A stretch of DNA of 64,000 bases from Aeromonas tecta (GCF_000820185.1 NZ_CDCA01000010.1:207116-271115); one strand, 5' to 3'; counted from the first letter of the stretch, positions 15,292 to 26,300 are shown. The notes: a model not told the origin generated them from the letters alone. Numbers and translations are program-made.

Positions 15292-16953
15292 TTATCGCGG
15301 GTGGCGACGCAGCCAGGCAAAGGGTACTGCCAGCAGCGTCAACCAGAACAGGCTGCCACCGCCGCCATCTTCGCCATCCTGACCAGTCTGGTTATTGGTT
15401 GGAGCATTGCTGACCACGTAACTGGCAGGCGCATTACCCTGATAATCCTTGACGGTCGGAGCCAGTTTCACCGCAACCACGGTTGCGTTGATTCGATTCT
15501 TCAGATCGCTCTCGCTGTCGTAGCGATAAGCAGTCGCAGCGACAGTGCCGTCGGCCGTGATGCCGCTCGCGAAGGCAATGTGATAGAACTTACCATTCTG
15601 GGCACACTGCTTGGCACCCGCATCATCCAGACCGCAGATCAGATCGTTGAGGTACCAGCTGTTATTTGGTGCCGCTGCGTTGAGCAGGAAGGCCTCCTGC
15701 ATACGGTTGGTGCCGTTGACCACCGGCTGGGTCTGATGGCGGGAATCACGCCAGCCAACCACCATGTTGTGATCGTTGATGGCGGCGGCCTCTGAGCCTG
15801 AGCCTGAGAGCGGGTTGTCCTGCATGGGCACCACGGCCGAATTGGTCGGGGTATTCAGGTTATACAGGAACATCTCGACCGGTCGGTTCTGACCCTTGTT
15901 GATGCGATAGCGTTGGTTACCGATCACATAGCCGTTGTCGTTGACCGCCACAGCCCAGCTGTGTTGCAGCTTGGCATCGTCTTTGCCTGGCTGGCCTTCT
16001 GGCAAGGGGATGACCTGGGTGGCCCCTACTGTGCCGGCGTTCAGATCCAGGGTCCAGTAGCTGGCCAGGTTACGACCATCCAGATCACCAGAGCCGTATT
16101 CACCGGTGGAGCTGTAGCCCACGCCATAGAGTGTGCCATTCAATTCGACGGCACCGAGTGCGGAGGCGGTTTGAAGTACGGAGTCCCGTCCATTGGCATA
16201 GTTGCCCGCCTGCATCAGTTTGTTGAAGCCACCGGAGCCGTTGAGCAGCCAGAAGCTGGCCTGGGTATCAACCCCTGGGCAGTAGCGGAAATCGCCACCC
16301 TGATCGTCATTGCCTTCGAAGCAGTAACGAGAGAAGTCGCCGTTAACCACGTGATTCAGGCCGCTGGCCGCGGTCCCAGTCACCAGATACTGGCCGTTAT
16401 TCAGCTTCTTGATGGCAGCCGGCACACTCAGGCTATGGGCCAAGTTTTGCGTGCTGGCGGCATCTTTGAGCTCGACAGGATTACCATCGGCCACGACCGC
16501 AAAGGCGGTGCGCACCTTGCCTGCCATCTTGTAACCGACGCGATTGGCTGGGGTATCGCCGAGAGCGGTCACCAAACCGTCGGTTTCATTGCTGACCACG
16601 TAGCCGACGTTGCTGCGCTGATCCGTGTTGGCACGGAAATCGAGGCGCCACTGGTAGGCGAAGTTGCCCGTGTTGTTGTCGTCCCAGAAGGAGTCACAAA
16701 CCGAGCCGGACAGCATACAGCCTTGTTCAAACCGGAAGCGATCGACCAGGAAGTCGGCAAACTGCACGGTCGAGAAATACTCGGCCGTGTTGTTCTTGGT
16801 ATTGATACCGAGGAGTCCGCTGCCATCGGTACTGATCCCGCTGGCGTAGCCCTTGACTTCGTTATCAACGATGGTGAAAAAGGAGCTCTGTGCCGCCTGT
16901 GCATTGAGGCTGGCGCCGACCAAAATGGCCAGCATGGATAATTGCTTTTTCAT
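15292..16953 (-). CDS. DUF3466 family exported protein with GlyGly-CTERM tail
   Basis: 553 residues. A signal peptide (MKKQLSMLAILVGASLNAQA) precedes a repeat-rich beta domain with recurring AxNDNGYVIGN and AINDHNMVVGW elements, probably propeller-like blades. The C-terminus is GGGGS, a hydrophobic span (LFWLTLLAVPFAWL), then RRHPR: the GlyGly-CTERM sorting signal cut by rhombosortase and linked to type II secretion in Vibrio, Shewanella and Aeromonas. Such a protein is likely exported and processed at the cell surface. Function unknown. It lies 8 bp after uup on the same strand. Confidence 0.85.
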   Translation of the reverse strand: MKKQLSMLAILVGASLNAQAAQSSFFTIVDNEVKGYASGISTDGSGLLGINTKNNTAEYFSTVQFADFLVDRFRFEQGCMLSGSVCDSFWDDNNTGNFAYQWRLDFRANTDQRSNVGYVVSNETDGLVTALGDTPANRVGYKMAGKVRTAFAVVADGNPVELKDAASTQNLAHSLSVPAAIKKLNNGQYLVTGTAASGLNHVVNGDFSRYCFEGNDDQGGDFRYCPGVDTQASFWLLNGSGGFNKLMQAGNYANGRDSVLQTASALGAVELNGTLYGVGYSSTGEYGSGDLDGRNLASYWTLDLNAGTVGATQVIPLPEGQPGKDDAKLQHSWAVAVNDNGYVIGNQRYRINKGQNRPVEMFLYNLNTPTNSAVVPMQDNPLSGSGSEAAAINDHNMVVGWRDSRHQTQPVVNGTNRMQEAFLLNAAAPNNSWYLNDLICGLDDAGAKQCAQNGKFYHIAFASGITADGTVAATAYRYDSESDLKNRINATVVAVKLAPTVKDYQGNAPASYVVSNAPTNNQTGQDGEDGGGGSLFWLTLLAVPFAWLRRHPR

Positions 16954-16961
16954 CTACTTCC

Positions 16962-18872
16962 TTAGTCTTGATGTTTCAACGCTTCCAACTCCTCCCAACG
17001 GGAGAAGGCGTGTTCCAATGCAGCCTCTGCTGCATTCAATGCATCCAGTTTGAGCTGGGTCTGATCGCTCGGCAGGGAGAAGAAACTGGGGTCGTTTACC
17101 TCCGCCTGCAGGGCATCCAGCTCGCCCTCTAACTGTTCCAGTCGGGCCGGTAGATTATCCAGCTCCAGTTGCAACTTGTAAGAGAGTTTACGTGTTTTTT
17201 TGGCCGGCTCCGCCGCTGCCGCGACAGGCTCTGCCACTTTGGGCGCTGCGGCTCTGGCTACCTGCTGCGCCTCTTGCAGGGCGCGGGTCTCCATCATGTC
17301 GGCATAACCGCCCACATAATCGCTGATCCGGCCATCCCCTTCAAACAGCCAGCAACCGGTGACCGTGTTGTCGATAAAGCGACGATCATGGCTGACCAGC
17401 AGCAGGGTACCCGGGTAATCGGCCAGCAGCTCTTCCAGTAATTCCAGCGTTTCGACATCCAGATCGTTGGTTGGTTCATCCAAAATCAACAAGTTACTGG
17501 GTTTGAGGAACAGCTTGGCCAACAGTAGACGGTTTTTCTCACCCCCTGACAAGGCCTTGACCGGGGTACGTGCCCGCTTGGGTTCAAACAGGAAGTCCTG
17601 CAGGTAGCCCAGAATGTGACGGGAGCGGCCGCGCACCATCACTTCCTGCTTGCCCTCCCCCACGTTGTCCATCACCGTCTGCTCGGGATCGAGCTGATCG
17701 CGATACTGGTCAAAATAGGCCACTTCCAGCTTGGTGCCGCCCTTGACCACACCACGGCTGGGCTCGAGTTGGCCAAGCAGCAGCTTGATGAGGGTGGATT
17801 TACCGCAGCCGTTCGGGCCAACCAGCGCAATCTTGTCGCCGCGCAGCACCTGCAAGTCCAGCCCCTGGAACAGGGTCCGATCGCCAAAGTCCAAGCCCAG
17901 CCCTTCGGTTTCGAACACCAGCTTGCCGGAGCGATTGACATCGTCCATCTGCAGCTTGGCCTTGCCCTGCAGCTCGCGGCGCTGAGAACGTTCCATCCGC
18001 ATCGCCTCTAGCGCGCGCACGCGACCTTCGTTACGGGTGCGGCGCGCCTTGATGCCCTGACGAACCCACACCTCTTCCTGCGCCAGCTTGCGATCGAACT
18101 CGGCGTTTTTCAGCTCTTCGACTCGCAACCACTCCTCTTTCCCCAGCAGGTACTGATCGTAGTTGCCGGGCCAGGAGGTGATCTCGCCGCGATCCAAATC
18201 GATGATCCGGGTCGCCAGCTTGTGGATGAACTCCCGATCGTGGGAGATAAACACGATGGCACCACGGAAATCTTTCAGGAACTCTTCCAGCCAGTTGATG
18301 GCTTCGATGTCCAAATGGTTGGTCGGCTCATCGAGCAGCAGCAGATCCGGATCGCAGGCCAGGGCGCGGGCCAGGGCCACTTTACGCAGCCAGCCACCGG
18401 ACAAGCTGTCGAGGGTCGCATCGGGATCCAGGTTGAGCAGGGTCAGCACCTGGCTAATGCGGGTCTCGAACTGCCAGCCATTTTGATAATCCAGCTGCTC
18501 TTGCAGTTCGCTCATCTTGCGGATGTTGGCGTCGGAAGGGTCGTGGCCCAGCTCGATGGCGATGTGGTGATACTGCTTGAGCAGCTCGCCGACCCCGGCC
18601 AGCCCTTCGGCGGTGTAGTCAAACACCGTCAGATCGCTCGAGGCGGGGGGATCCTGCTCGAGGCGGGTCACTTTCAAATCCTGCTGCTGCACCATGCGGC
18701 CGTCATCGAGCGGCAGCTCGCCGGCGATGACCTTCATCAGGGTGGACTTGCCCGCCCCGTTACGTCCCACCAGACAGAGACGTTCGCCACGTTCGATCGC
18801 CAGTTCCGCATTGTCGAGCAGCGGGAAATCACTGAACGACAAACAGGCGCCGTGCAATGTTAATAAAGCCAT
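16962..18872 (-). CDS. uup: ABC-F family ATPase Uup
   Basis: 636 residues with two ABC domains in one chain and no membrane spans. Walker A is GRNGAGKST (about residues 36-44) and GPNGCGKST (about 352-360); signature motifs LSGGWLRK and LSGGEKNRL; Walker B LLLLDEPTNHLD and LLILDEPTNDLD. ABC-F proteins act on the ribosome, and Uup also affects replication-linked recombination and transposon excision. The C-terminal coiled coil (about 545-636) that binds DNA in E. coli Uup is present. Next to rlmL as in E. coli. Confidence 0.95.
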   Translation of the reverse strand: MALLTLHGACLSFSDFPLLDNAELAIERGERLCLVGRNGAGKSTLMKVIAGELPLDDGRMVQQQDLKVTRLEQDPPASSDLTVFDYTAEGLAGVGELLKQYHHIAIELGHDPSDANIRKMSELQEQLDYQNGWQFETRISQVLTLLNLDPDATLDSLSGGWLRKVALARALACDPDLLLLDEPTNHLDIEAINWLEEFLKDFRGAIVFISHDREFIHKLATRIIDLDRGEITSWPGNYDQYLLGKEEWLRVEELKNAEFDRKLAQEEVWVRQGIKARRTRNEGRVRALEAMRMERSQRRELQGKAKLQMDDVNRSGKLVFETEGLGLDFGDRTLFQGLDLQVLRGDKIALVGPNGCGKSTLIKLLLGQLEPSRGVVKGGTKLEVAYFDQYRDQLDPEQTVMDNVGEGKQEVMVRGRSRHILGYLQDFLFEPKRARTPVKALSGGEKNRLLLAKLFLKPSNLLILDEPTNDLDVETLELLEELLADYPGTLLLVSHDRRFIDNTVTGCWLFEGDGRISDYVGGYADMMETRALQEAQQVARAAAPKVAEPVAAAAEPAKKTRKLSYKLQLELDNLPARLEQLEGELDALQAEVNDPSFFSLPSDQTQLKLDALNAAEAALEHAFSRWEELEALKHQD

Positions 18873-18961
18873 GTCTTTTCCTTAATTCTTCATGAAAAAG
18901 CGGGCCAGACCCGGTCTGCCCCACTCTCAATCAATGTCATGCGCGCGCCACAGTGGCCCGC

Positions 18962-19186
18962 TTACGCCGCCAGCCAGTGCCTGAGCTCGGCCAGGGTGAA
19001 GGGCCAGCCCAGCTCCCGGCCTGTGTCATCTCGCAGTACCGGGATGCGTACCCGGTAACGCTCAAGCCAGCTGGCATCTTCCATGATGTCGCACTGGCGG
19101 GTCCGAGTGGCCAAGCCCGCTTCTTCCAGCAGCTGCCATGCCTGTTCACACAGGTGGCAACCGTCGGTATGAAACAGGGTCAGCAT
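18962..19186 (-). CDS. Glutaredoxin-like thioredoxin-fold protein
   Basis: 74 residues. The start MLTLFHTDGCHLCEQA carries a CHLC (CxxC) redox motif at residues 10-13 on a thioredoxin-type first strand. IPVLRD provides the cis-proline (about 49). It belongs to the small glutaredoxin-like DUF836 family. The ATG overlaps the rlmL stop by 1 nt (TGATG), so the two are translationally coupled. Function unknown, perhaps thiol redox. Confidence 0.88.
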   Translation of the reverse strand: MLTLFHTDGCHLCEQAWQLLEEAGLATRTRQCDIMEDASWLERYRVRIPVLRDDTGRELGWPFTLAELRHWLAA

Positions 19187-21327
19187 CAGTCGGCTACAAC
19201 CGTGTCGGCGTGGGTGATCAACCAGCAGTTGTGGATGTGCACGTTACGCTCGAAATCTTTTGGCCGGGTCTTGTTCGTGATGTTCTGGGCCTTGAGGCCC
19301 GCGGCTTCCAGACCGGCCAAGTCCATCTTGAAGTGGCGCTTGTTGTTGGAGAACACCAGGGTGCCGTCGGCTGCCAGCAGACGCTTGAGGTGCTGCAACA
19401 GCAGCAGGTGATCGCGCTGCACGTCGAAGCTCTCGTCCATCCGCTTGGAGTTGGAGAAGGTGGGCGGATCGATGAAGATGAGATCGTATTGCCCATCGGC
19501 GTCCGACAGCCACTTCAGGCAATCGGCCTGCACGAATTTGTGCTGGCGCCCCACCTGGGAGTTCAGCCGCATGTTGTCCTGCGCCCAATCCAGGTAGGTG
19601 TAGGACATGTCGACCGTGGTGGTCTCGCTGGCACCGCCGAGCGCCGCGTGCACGGTGGCACTGCCGGTGTAGGCGAACAGGTTCAGGAAACGCTTGCCCT
19701 TGGCCATCTGACCCAGCATGCGACGGGTCTGGCGGTGATCCAGGAACAGGCCGGTATCCAGGTAGTCGTAGAGGTTGACCCAGAGGCGCGCGCCGTACTC
19801 CTGCACCTCCATCCGGTGTTGCTCGGTGGAGAGCTTCTGATACTGCTGCTTGCCTTCCTGGCGCTCGCGCACCTTCAGGATCACCTTCTCGCCGTCCATG
19901 CCGGTCACCTTGATGGCGGCCTGCACCATGTCGAGCAGACGCTGACGGGTCTTCTGGGCGGGGATATCCTTAGGCGCGGCGTATTCCTGCACCACCAGGT
20001 AATCCTGATAGCGGTCGATGGCGGCGTTGTATTCCGGCAAGTCCGCATCGTAGATACGGTAGCAGTCGATGCCCTCTTTGCTGGCCCACTTCTCCAGGGT
20101 CTTGAGGTTCTTGCGCAGACGGTTGGCGAAGTCCTGGGCCACCTCTTTTTGGGATGCCACGGAGTCCAGCGCAATCTGGTAGTTGCGCAGCTGACACTCG
20201 AGCGCGCCGTTGAACAGGCGATATTGCTTGTCGGCCCGCAGGCGCAGGCAGCTGAGCAGCTCGGGCGAAGCAGACAAAATGGAGACCTTCCAGCCCTGGA
20301 AGCTGCGACGCAGGGCATCACCCAGCGCCTGGTGCACTTCCAAGAGCGCCGGGAACTCACCCAGACGCTCGCCATAGGGCGGGTTGGAGATAAGCATGCC
20401 GACTTCACGTGCCTCCCCTTCCACAACCGGCATCGGCAGCGGGTTTTCCAGCGCAGTCACATCGGCCTGCTTGAAGGTGATGAGGTGCGCCACCCCGGCG
20501 GCCTTGGCGTTGTCACGGGCCTTCATCAGCACGCGCGGATCGGCGTCACAGCCAAACAGCTTGACCTCACAGCGTTGCATGCCGCGCTTGGCACGCACCT
20601 GGGCTTCCATCATCAGGCTCTGCCACAGTTCGCTGTCGTGTTGCAGCCAGCGATCGAAACCGAAGCGCTCGCGGCGCAGGGCCGGTGCCATGTCGGCGGC
20701 GATGAAGGCCGCTTCAATCAGCAGAGTGCCGGAGCCGCACATGGGGTCCATCATCGGCTCACCGGCCCAGCCGCTGCGGGCGATCATGGCGGTCGCCAGG
20801 TTCTCTTTCAGTGGCGCCTCACCGGTGCCCTGACGATAGAAACGCTGGTGCAGGGCCGGGCCGGACAGGTCCAGCGTGATGTTGGCCTTGCCTTTGCCCA
20901 GGTGCGCCATGATGCGGATGTCCGGCGACTTCTTGTCGATGTCCGGGCGCACGTGGCCACGCTTGGTGAAGCGATCGACGATGGCATCCTTGATCTTCAA
21001 GGCGCCGTACTGGGTATTGCGAATGGCGGGGTTGGTACCGGTAAAGTCCACCGCTATGGTGGAGGAGCCGGAGAAGTGCTCTTCCCAGGGGATGGTGTGG
21101 GCGCCCAGATAGAGGTCCAGATCGTCATTCATCTGGAATTCGGACAGCACCAGCACGATGCGGGAGGCAAAGCGGCTCCACAGGCAGGCCTTGTAGCCAA
21201 TGGCCAGTTCGCCTTTGAAATGGACGCCGGCGACGGTCTCACGGACCTGCTCTGCGCCCAGGGTGGTCAGCTCATCGGCCAACAGGTTTTCCAGCCCCTT
21301 GGGGCAGGTTGCAAAGAATTCTTTCAT
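19186..21327 (-). CDS. rlmL: 23S rRNA m2G2445/m7G2069 methyltransferase RlmKL
   Basis: 713 residues from ATG 21327; the frame opens 12 codons earlier but MKEFFATCPKGLENLL matches the E. coli start. The N-terminal half has a THUMP domain and the RlmL N2-guanine methyltransferase with DPMCGSGTLLIEAAF and the catalytic SNPPYGER. The C-terminal half is RlmK with LNLFAYTGSATVHAA and DPPTFSNSKRM, making m7G2069. Both modify helix 74 of 23S rRNA near the peptidyl-transferase centre. It precedes uup as in E. coli, with a glutaredoxin-like gene between. Confidence 0.96.
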   Translation of the reverse strand: MKEFFATCPKGLENLLADELTTLGAEQVRETVAGVHFKGELAIGYKACLWSRFASRIVLVLSEFQMNDDLDLYLGAHTIPWEEHFSGSSTIAVDFTGTNPAIRNTQYGALKIKDAIVDRFTKRGHVRPDIDKKSPDIRIMAHLGKGKANITLDLSGPALHQRFYRQGTGEAPLKENLATAMIARSGWAGEPMMDPMCGSGTLLIEAAFIAADMAPALRRERFGFDRWLQHDSELWQSLMMEAQVRAKRGMQRCEVKLFGCDADPRVLMKARDNAKAAGVAHLITFKQADVTALENPLPMPVVEGEAREVGMLISNPPYGERLGEFPALLEVHQALGDALRRSFQGWKVSILSASPELLSCLRLRADKQYRLFNGALECQLRNYQIALDSVASQKEVAQDFANRLRKNLKTLEKWASKEGIDCYRIYDADLPEYNAAIDRYQDYLVVQEYAAPKDIPAQKTRQRLLDMVQAAIKVTGMDGEKVILKVRERQEGKQQYQKLSTEQHRMEVQEYGARLWVNLYDYLDTGLFLDHRQTRRMLGQMAKGKRFLNLFAYTGSATVHAALGGASETTTVDMSYTYLDWAQDNMRLNSQVGRQHKFVQADCLKWLSDADGQYDLIFIDPPTFSNSKRMDESFDVQRDHLLLLQHLKRLLAADGTLVFSNNKRHFKMDLAGLEAAGLKAQNITNKTRPKDFERNVHIHNCWLITHADTVVAD

Positions 21328-21696
21328 CACGCTCACGGGGATGCCATAAAAATAGTGCCGCATTATACCTTATCGGCCCGCACTCGGCATCCGAACCTTG
21401 GGCTCCACGGGAATATAAAGGGCCAGCGCTCTGCCGAGCGGCCAAGGAAAGAGCGGGATATCGCCGACATCCGGCCTGCCATCGAGGGTTATGTGCCTGC
21501 CACGCAATCTGGCAGCAGCTTTGATCTATTTTATCGACACGAGGCAGTGCAGCATGCTGCCGCATTACTCTTGATACACCGGCGGTCTATAGGGTCGCCG
21601 CGCGGTAATAGGCGGATATAGGAGATGGATATGAAAAAGGAGAAGGGATAGAAAATAAGCACCAATACAGGATCTATTTGACGATCGCGTTATCCG
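21328..21696. other. Intergenic region between rlmL and zapC
   Basis: About 370 bp with no supported gene; E. coli has ycbX here, and no trace of it is seen. On the minus strand TATAAT at 21367-21362 is a likely -10 for rlmL, without a clear -35. Confidence 0.5.
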
Positions 21697-22233
21697 TCAG
21701 CTGACTTGGCGATATTGCGCCGCGGGAACGGCTCTTGGCTGCATGCGATTATTCATCACCTTGATCACCCCGAAACGGGGCAGGATCTTGCTGGTGGTCA
21801 ATATCAGATCCTCGGTCAGGTTCAGACAGACACTCGCCTGCTCCCCCGCCTCGATCACCATGAAATCACCCCGGCCATGGGCGGTGTGCATGCACACCAG
21901 TGAACCGGTCTCCAGCACACATTGGGCATGTTGTTCATTAAAGAACCAGCTTTGCGGCATCAGCGGTTTATAAAAGCGGCTGACGGCGATGGCATTCAGT
22001 ACCAGTTGAACCTGATGGGGTGTACTCCAATTGAGTTCGGTAATCTTGTCCATCAACTGATAATAGAGCGCGGCATCGTCCACACAGAATGGCTGGGTGG
22101 TGAAGGAGCTCGGCACCAGTTGCCGCCCTTTATATTCGGTGGCAAATATCATGCGATCGGATAAATCCAGCATCAGACGATCATCTTGGGCATCATAATG
22201 CCACTGCCAATTGTCATTCGGTTGGATACACAT
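21697..22233 (-). CDS. zapC: Cell division protein ZapC
   Basis: 178 residues. ZapC binds and bundles FtsZ filaments at the division ring in the cytoplasm. The start MCIQPNDNWQWHYDAQDDRLMLDL matches E. coli ZapC ([24 protein letters not shown]), as do FCVDDAALYY, LVLNAIAVSRFYKP and the C-terminal IKVMNNRMQP. Lies just downstream of pyrD, the same neighbour as in E. coli, with a gap of 85 bp. Confidence 0.92.
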   Translation of the reverse strand: MCIQPNDNWQWHYDAQDDRLMLDLSDRMIFATEYKGRQLVPSSFTTQPFCVDDAALYYQLMDKITELNWSTPHQVQLVLNAIAVSRFYKPLMPQSWFFNEQHAQCVLETGSLVCMHTAHGRGDFMVIEAGEQASVCLNLTEDLILTTSKILPRFGVIKVMNNRMQPRAVPAAQYRQVS

Positions 22234-22318
22234 GAGGTTGCCCTTACTAAAGCCGTTACTCGACTTTATTCCATGTCGAGAATTTGAGCAACTTTAAATA
22301 AGGGCAAGCGGTTATTTT

Positions 22319-23329
22319 TTAAATATGAGTGACGATCTCTTTCACCAATGCCGGGCCCTTATAAATAAAGCCGCTGTAAATTTGGACCAAGGTGGCACCC
22401 GCTGCCAATTTCTCCCGGGCGGCCATGGCACTGTCGATGCCCCCTACCCCGATAATCGGCAGCGCGCCATCGAGGGCCTTGGCCAGCAGGCGGATCACTT
22501 CGGTGCTCTTGTGCTGCAGGGGACGCCCGCTCAGGCCGCCCGCCTCACCGGCATGGGGCAGATCATAGATCATCTCGTGATCCAGGGTGGTATTGGTGGC
22601 AATGACCCCGTCGATCCCGTTTTTGATCAAAGACGCGGCCACCTGGTTTATTTCATCCGTGCTGAGATCCGGCGCAATTTTAACAGCGAGCGGCACGTAC
22701 TTCTTATATTGGGCCGCCAGCTCTTGCTGGCGCACCTTCAGCGCCGCCAACAATTCATCGAGCGCCTCACCGTATTGCAATTGACGCAGGCCCGGAGTGT
22801 TGGGGGACGAGATATTGACGGCGATATAACCGGCATGATCATAAACCTTGTCCATGCAGATCAGGTAATCATCCTTGCCCTGCTCAATGGGCGTGTCTTT
22901 GTTCTTGCCGATATTGATGCCGATGACCCCCTGATATTTGGCTTCACGAACCCGGGCCACCAGATGATCGACACCCTTGTTGTTAAATCCCATGCGGTTG
23001 ATGATCCCTTCTGCCGGAATAACCCGGAACAGCCTGGGCTTGTCATTTCCGCTCTGGGGTTTAGGGGTCACAGTCCCGACTTCAATAAAGCCGAACCCCA
23101 TGGCGCCAAATGCATCGATACATTCGCCGTCTTTATCCAGACCAGCGGCAAGGCCCACCGGATTGGTAAAATTAAGCCCCATGCAAGTGACGGGGCGTTT
23201 GGGCAATGCATGGCGGAAGAAACAATCGAGTGGTGTACCGAGAAGGCGGGGCAAATATTTGATGGAGAGATCGTGCGCCTGTTCTGGGTTCAGCTTGAAC
23301 AGGAAATGCCTGGCGAGGGGGTACAGCAT
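22319..23329 (-). CDS. pyrD: Dihydroorotate dehydrogenase (quinone), class 2
   Basis: Fourth step of pyrimidine synthesis, oxidising dihydroorotate to orotate and passing electrons to quinone. 336 residues, the class 2 length. The N-terminal amphipathic helices dock at the membrane ([16 protein letters not shown]). [11 protein letters not shown] holds the catalytic serine (about residue 175), and [23 protein letters not shown] is the FMN phosphate site. RBS AAGGAG lies 5 nt before the ATG, and immediately upstream is the U-run of the glutamate dehydrogenase terminator, leaving no room for a separate promoter downstream of it. Confidence 0.97.
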   Translation of the reverse strand: MLYPLARHFLFKLNPEQAHDLSIKYLPRLLGTPLDCFFRHALPKRPVTCMGLNFTNPVGLAAGLDKDGECIDAFGAMGFGFIEVGTVTPKPQSGNDKPRLFRVIPAEGIINRMGFNNKGVDHLVARVREAKYQGVIGINIGKNKDTPIEQGKDDYLICMDKVYDHAGYIAVNISSPNTPGLRQLQYGEALDELLAALKVRQQELAAQYKKYVPLAVKIAPDLSTDEINQVAASLIKNGIDGVIATNTTLDHEMIYDLPHAGEAGGLSGRPLQHKSTEVIRLLAKALDGALPIIGVGGIDSAMAAREKLAAGATLVQIYSGFIYKGPALVKEIVTHI

Positions 23330-23340
23330 GTTTGCTCCTT

Positions 23341-23367
23341 AAAAAAGCCCCGGCAACTGCCGGGGCT
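23341..23367 (-). terminator. Terminator of the glutamate dehydrogenase gene
   Basis: On the minus strand AGCCCCGGCA and TGCCGGGGCT form a 10-bp stem with a 2-nt loop, then six T. The pyrD ribosome site follows directly. Confidence 0.93.
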
Positions 23368-23388
23368 CTTGATGATGCCAATAAAACG

Positions 23389-26300
23389 TTAAATCGAAGT
23401 TCGGCAATTCAACTGGAGCAGGTTCAACTCTCGCAAGGCCACCGAGAACTTGGCGAACTCGTGAGTGCTGGTGGTCTTGAAGTCGGCCAACATGTGGGTC
23501 CAACGGGACAAGAGTTGCTCATGCTCCGCAATCCAGTCGGCCAGTATGGTAGCGCATTCGCCCTGCTCTTTGCACCCTTCCAGTACCACTGAGGTGAGGC
23601 TGCGTTGCTGCCAGTCCAGATCCTCGCGGAAAGAGGAGCGCGCCATCGCCTGCCAGTGGTTGCCCACCGGCTGATGGTTGATCTGCTCGAGGAACCAGTG
23701 CAGATCCAGCTTGGCACCGAGGCGGTAGTAGACGTTGGCGGCGCGCAGGATGTCGGTCTTGTGCTCCGCGGCGATCTGCGCCAGATCCAGGCTGGAGAAG
23801 AGGCTGCTCATGTGCGCCACCTGACGGGCAATGGTATCCGGCACCTGTCTGGCCACCAGCTCGGCGACCTTCTGCTGATGCTCGGCCACTTCGCTCTCGT
23901 CCATCACCTCATACAGGTGCTCTGCCAGGGTCTCGAACGCCGGGCGGAAGAAGGCGATGTTCTCGCTGATGCTCCAGCTGCGATTACGGGCACGCAGGAA
24001 CCAGCGGGTGGCACGACGCACGATGCGGCGGCTGTAGAACATCAGCTCGAGCTGGGTCTCGGCGCCCATCAGGTTGTCGCACGCTTCGATGTCGCGCCAC
24101 AGCTGATTGAGACCAAACACCTCGCGGGCCATGGCGAAGCAGCAGGCCACTTCGGCCACCGAGGCACCGGTCTCGTCCTTCATCCGGCTGGCAAAATTCA
24201 GCCCCATGTCGTTGACCAACATGTTGGCGACGCGAGTCGCGATGATCTCGCCGCGCAGCGGGTGCTGGGCAAGCTGGGCACCGAACTGCTGCTGCAGCTG
24301 GGCCGGGAAGCTGGTCACCAGCATGTTGGCGAGGAAGGGCTCGTCGATCACTTCCGGGCAGTTAAGCTGCTCTTTGAGCACCATCTTGCCATAGGCCACC
24401 AGCACGGCCAGCTCGGGGCGGGTCAGGCCCTGCCCGGCCGCCATCCGCTCGGACAGCTCCTCGTCGGAGGGCAGGAATTCCAGTGCGCGGTCCAGCTTGC
24501 CTTCGCGCTCGAGGCCCTGGATGAAGCGTTGCTGCTCCTTGAGCTGCTCGGCGCCACGGAAGGCGGTGACCGAGATGGACTGGGACTGGCGATAGGCGTT
24601 GGTGATGACGATCTTCGCCACCGCATCGGTCATCTCATACAGCATCTGGTTGCGCTGCTTGAGGGTCAGATCCCCGGCGGCCACCAGCTGGTTGAGCAGG
24701 ATCTTGATGTTGACCTCGTTGTCGGAGCAATCCACCCCGCCCACGTTGTCGGTAAAGTCGGTGTTGATGTGACCGCCCTGGCTGGCATATTCCACCCGGC
24801 CGAGCTGGGTGAAGCCGAGGTTGCCGCCCTCGCCCACGATACGGGCACGCAGGTCACGACCATTGACCCGCAACACGTCGTTGCTGCGATCGCCGACCTC
24901 GGCATCGCTCTCGCGGGAGCTCTTCACATAGGTGCCGATGCCGCCGTTCCAGAGCAGGTCCACGTTCAGGCAGAGCAGCGCCTTGATAAGCTCATTCGGG
25001 GCCATGCTGGCCTTGTCGGTGCCGAGCAGGGTCTGCATCTGCGGACTCAGCTTGATGGACTTGGCCGAGCGCAGGAAGATGCCGCCGCCCTCGGAGAGCA
25101 GTTCGCGGTTGTAATCGTCCCAGCTGGAGCCCGGCAAATCAAACAGGCGCTGGCGCTCGACGAAGCTCTGGGCGGCGTTCGGGGTCGGGTCGATAAAGAT
25201 GTGCATGTGGTTGAACGCGCCCACCAGCTGGGTGTGCTCGGAGAGCAGCATGCCGTTGCCGAACACGTCGCCGGCCATGTCACCGATCCCCACACAGGTG
25301 AAGTCGCTGGTCTGGCAGTTGAGGCCGACTTCGCGGAAGTGACGCTTGACCGATTCCCAGGCGCCGCGCGCGGTGATGGCCATCTTCTTGTGGTCATAAC
25401 CGACCGAGCCACCGGAGGCGAACGCGTCGCCGAGCCAGTGGCCGTATTCGTGGCTCAACTCGTTGGCGATGTCGGAGAAGGTCGCAGTGCCCTTGTCGGC
25501 GGCGACCACCAGGTAGTAGTCATCCTCGTCGTGGCGTACCACGTCTTTGGGCGGGATCACCTCCCCCTGGATGATGTTGTCGGTTACATCGAGCAGGCCG
25601 CGGATGAACAGGCGATAGCAAGCCTTGCCCTCTTCCTGGATGATGGCGCGAGGGGCGCCGACCGGCATCTGCTTGCAGTAGAAGCAACCCTTGGCGCCGA
25701 CCGGCACGATGACGGTGTTCTTGACCTGCTGCGCCTTGACCAGACCCAGCACTTCGGTACGGAAGTCTTCCTTGCGATCGGACCAGCGCAGACCGCCACG
25801 GGCAACCTTGCCCCAGCGCAGATGCACCCCTTCCACCCGCGGCGAATAGACGAAGATCTCGAATTTCGGCAGCGGCAGCGGCATGTCGGTGATGCTGGAC
25901 GGGGCCAGCTTGAAGGAGATGTAGGGCTTGATCTCGCCTTGCGCGTCCCGCTGATAGAAGTTGGTGCGCAAGGTGGCGTCGATCATCTCCATGTAGCGGC
26001 GGATGATGCGATCGTCATCGAGGTTGGCGACCTGATCCAGCTTAGCGGCGAGCTGGTCGTGCAGTTGCTGCTGCGCCTTGGCGTCTTGCTTGATGGCGGG
26101 ATTGAGGCGCTGCTCGAACAGGGCGAACAACAGCTGGGCAATCTCGGGATAACGGGTCAGGGTCTCTTCGATGTAGGACTGGCTGAAGGAGACGCCGGTC
26201 TGGCGCATGTATTTGGCATAGGCCCGCAGCACCGAGACCTGACGGCCGGTGAGGCTGGCGCCCAGTACCAGACGGTTGAAGCCGTCATCTTCCAGGGTCT

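Noticed and set aside
12159-15300. MatP (matS-type) sites around lonH and fabA
   Set aside because: I looked for GTGAC-N3-GTCAC because MatP neighbours these genes in E. coli, but no convincing copy was found by eye.
19138-21621. 827-codon plus-strand frame opposite rlmL
   Set aside because: Antisense shadow; rlmL motifs are unambiguous on the minus strand.
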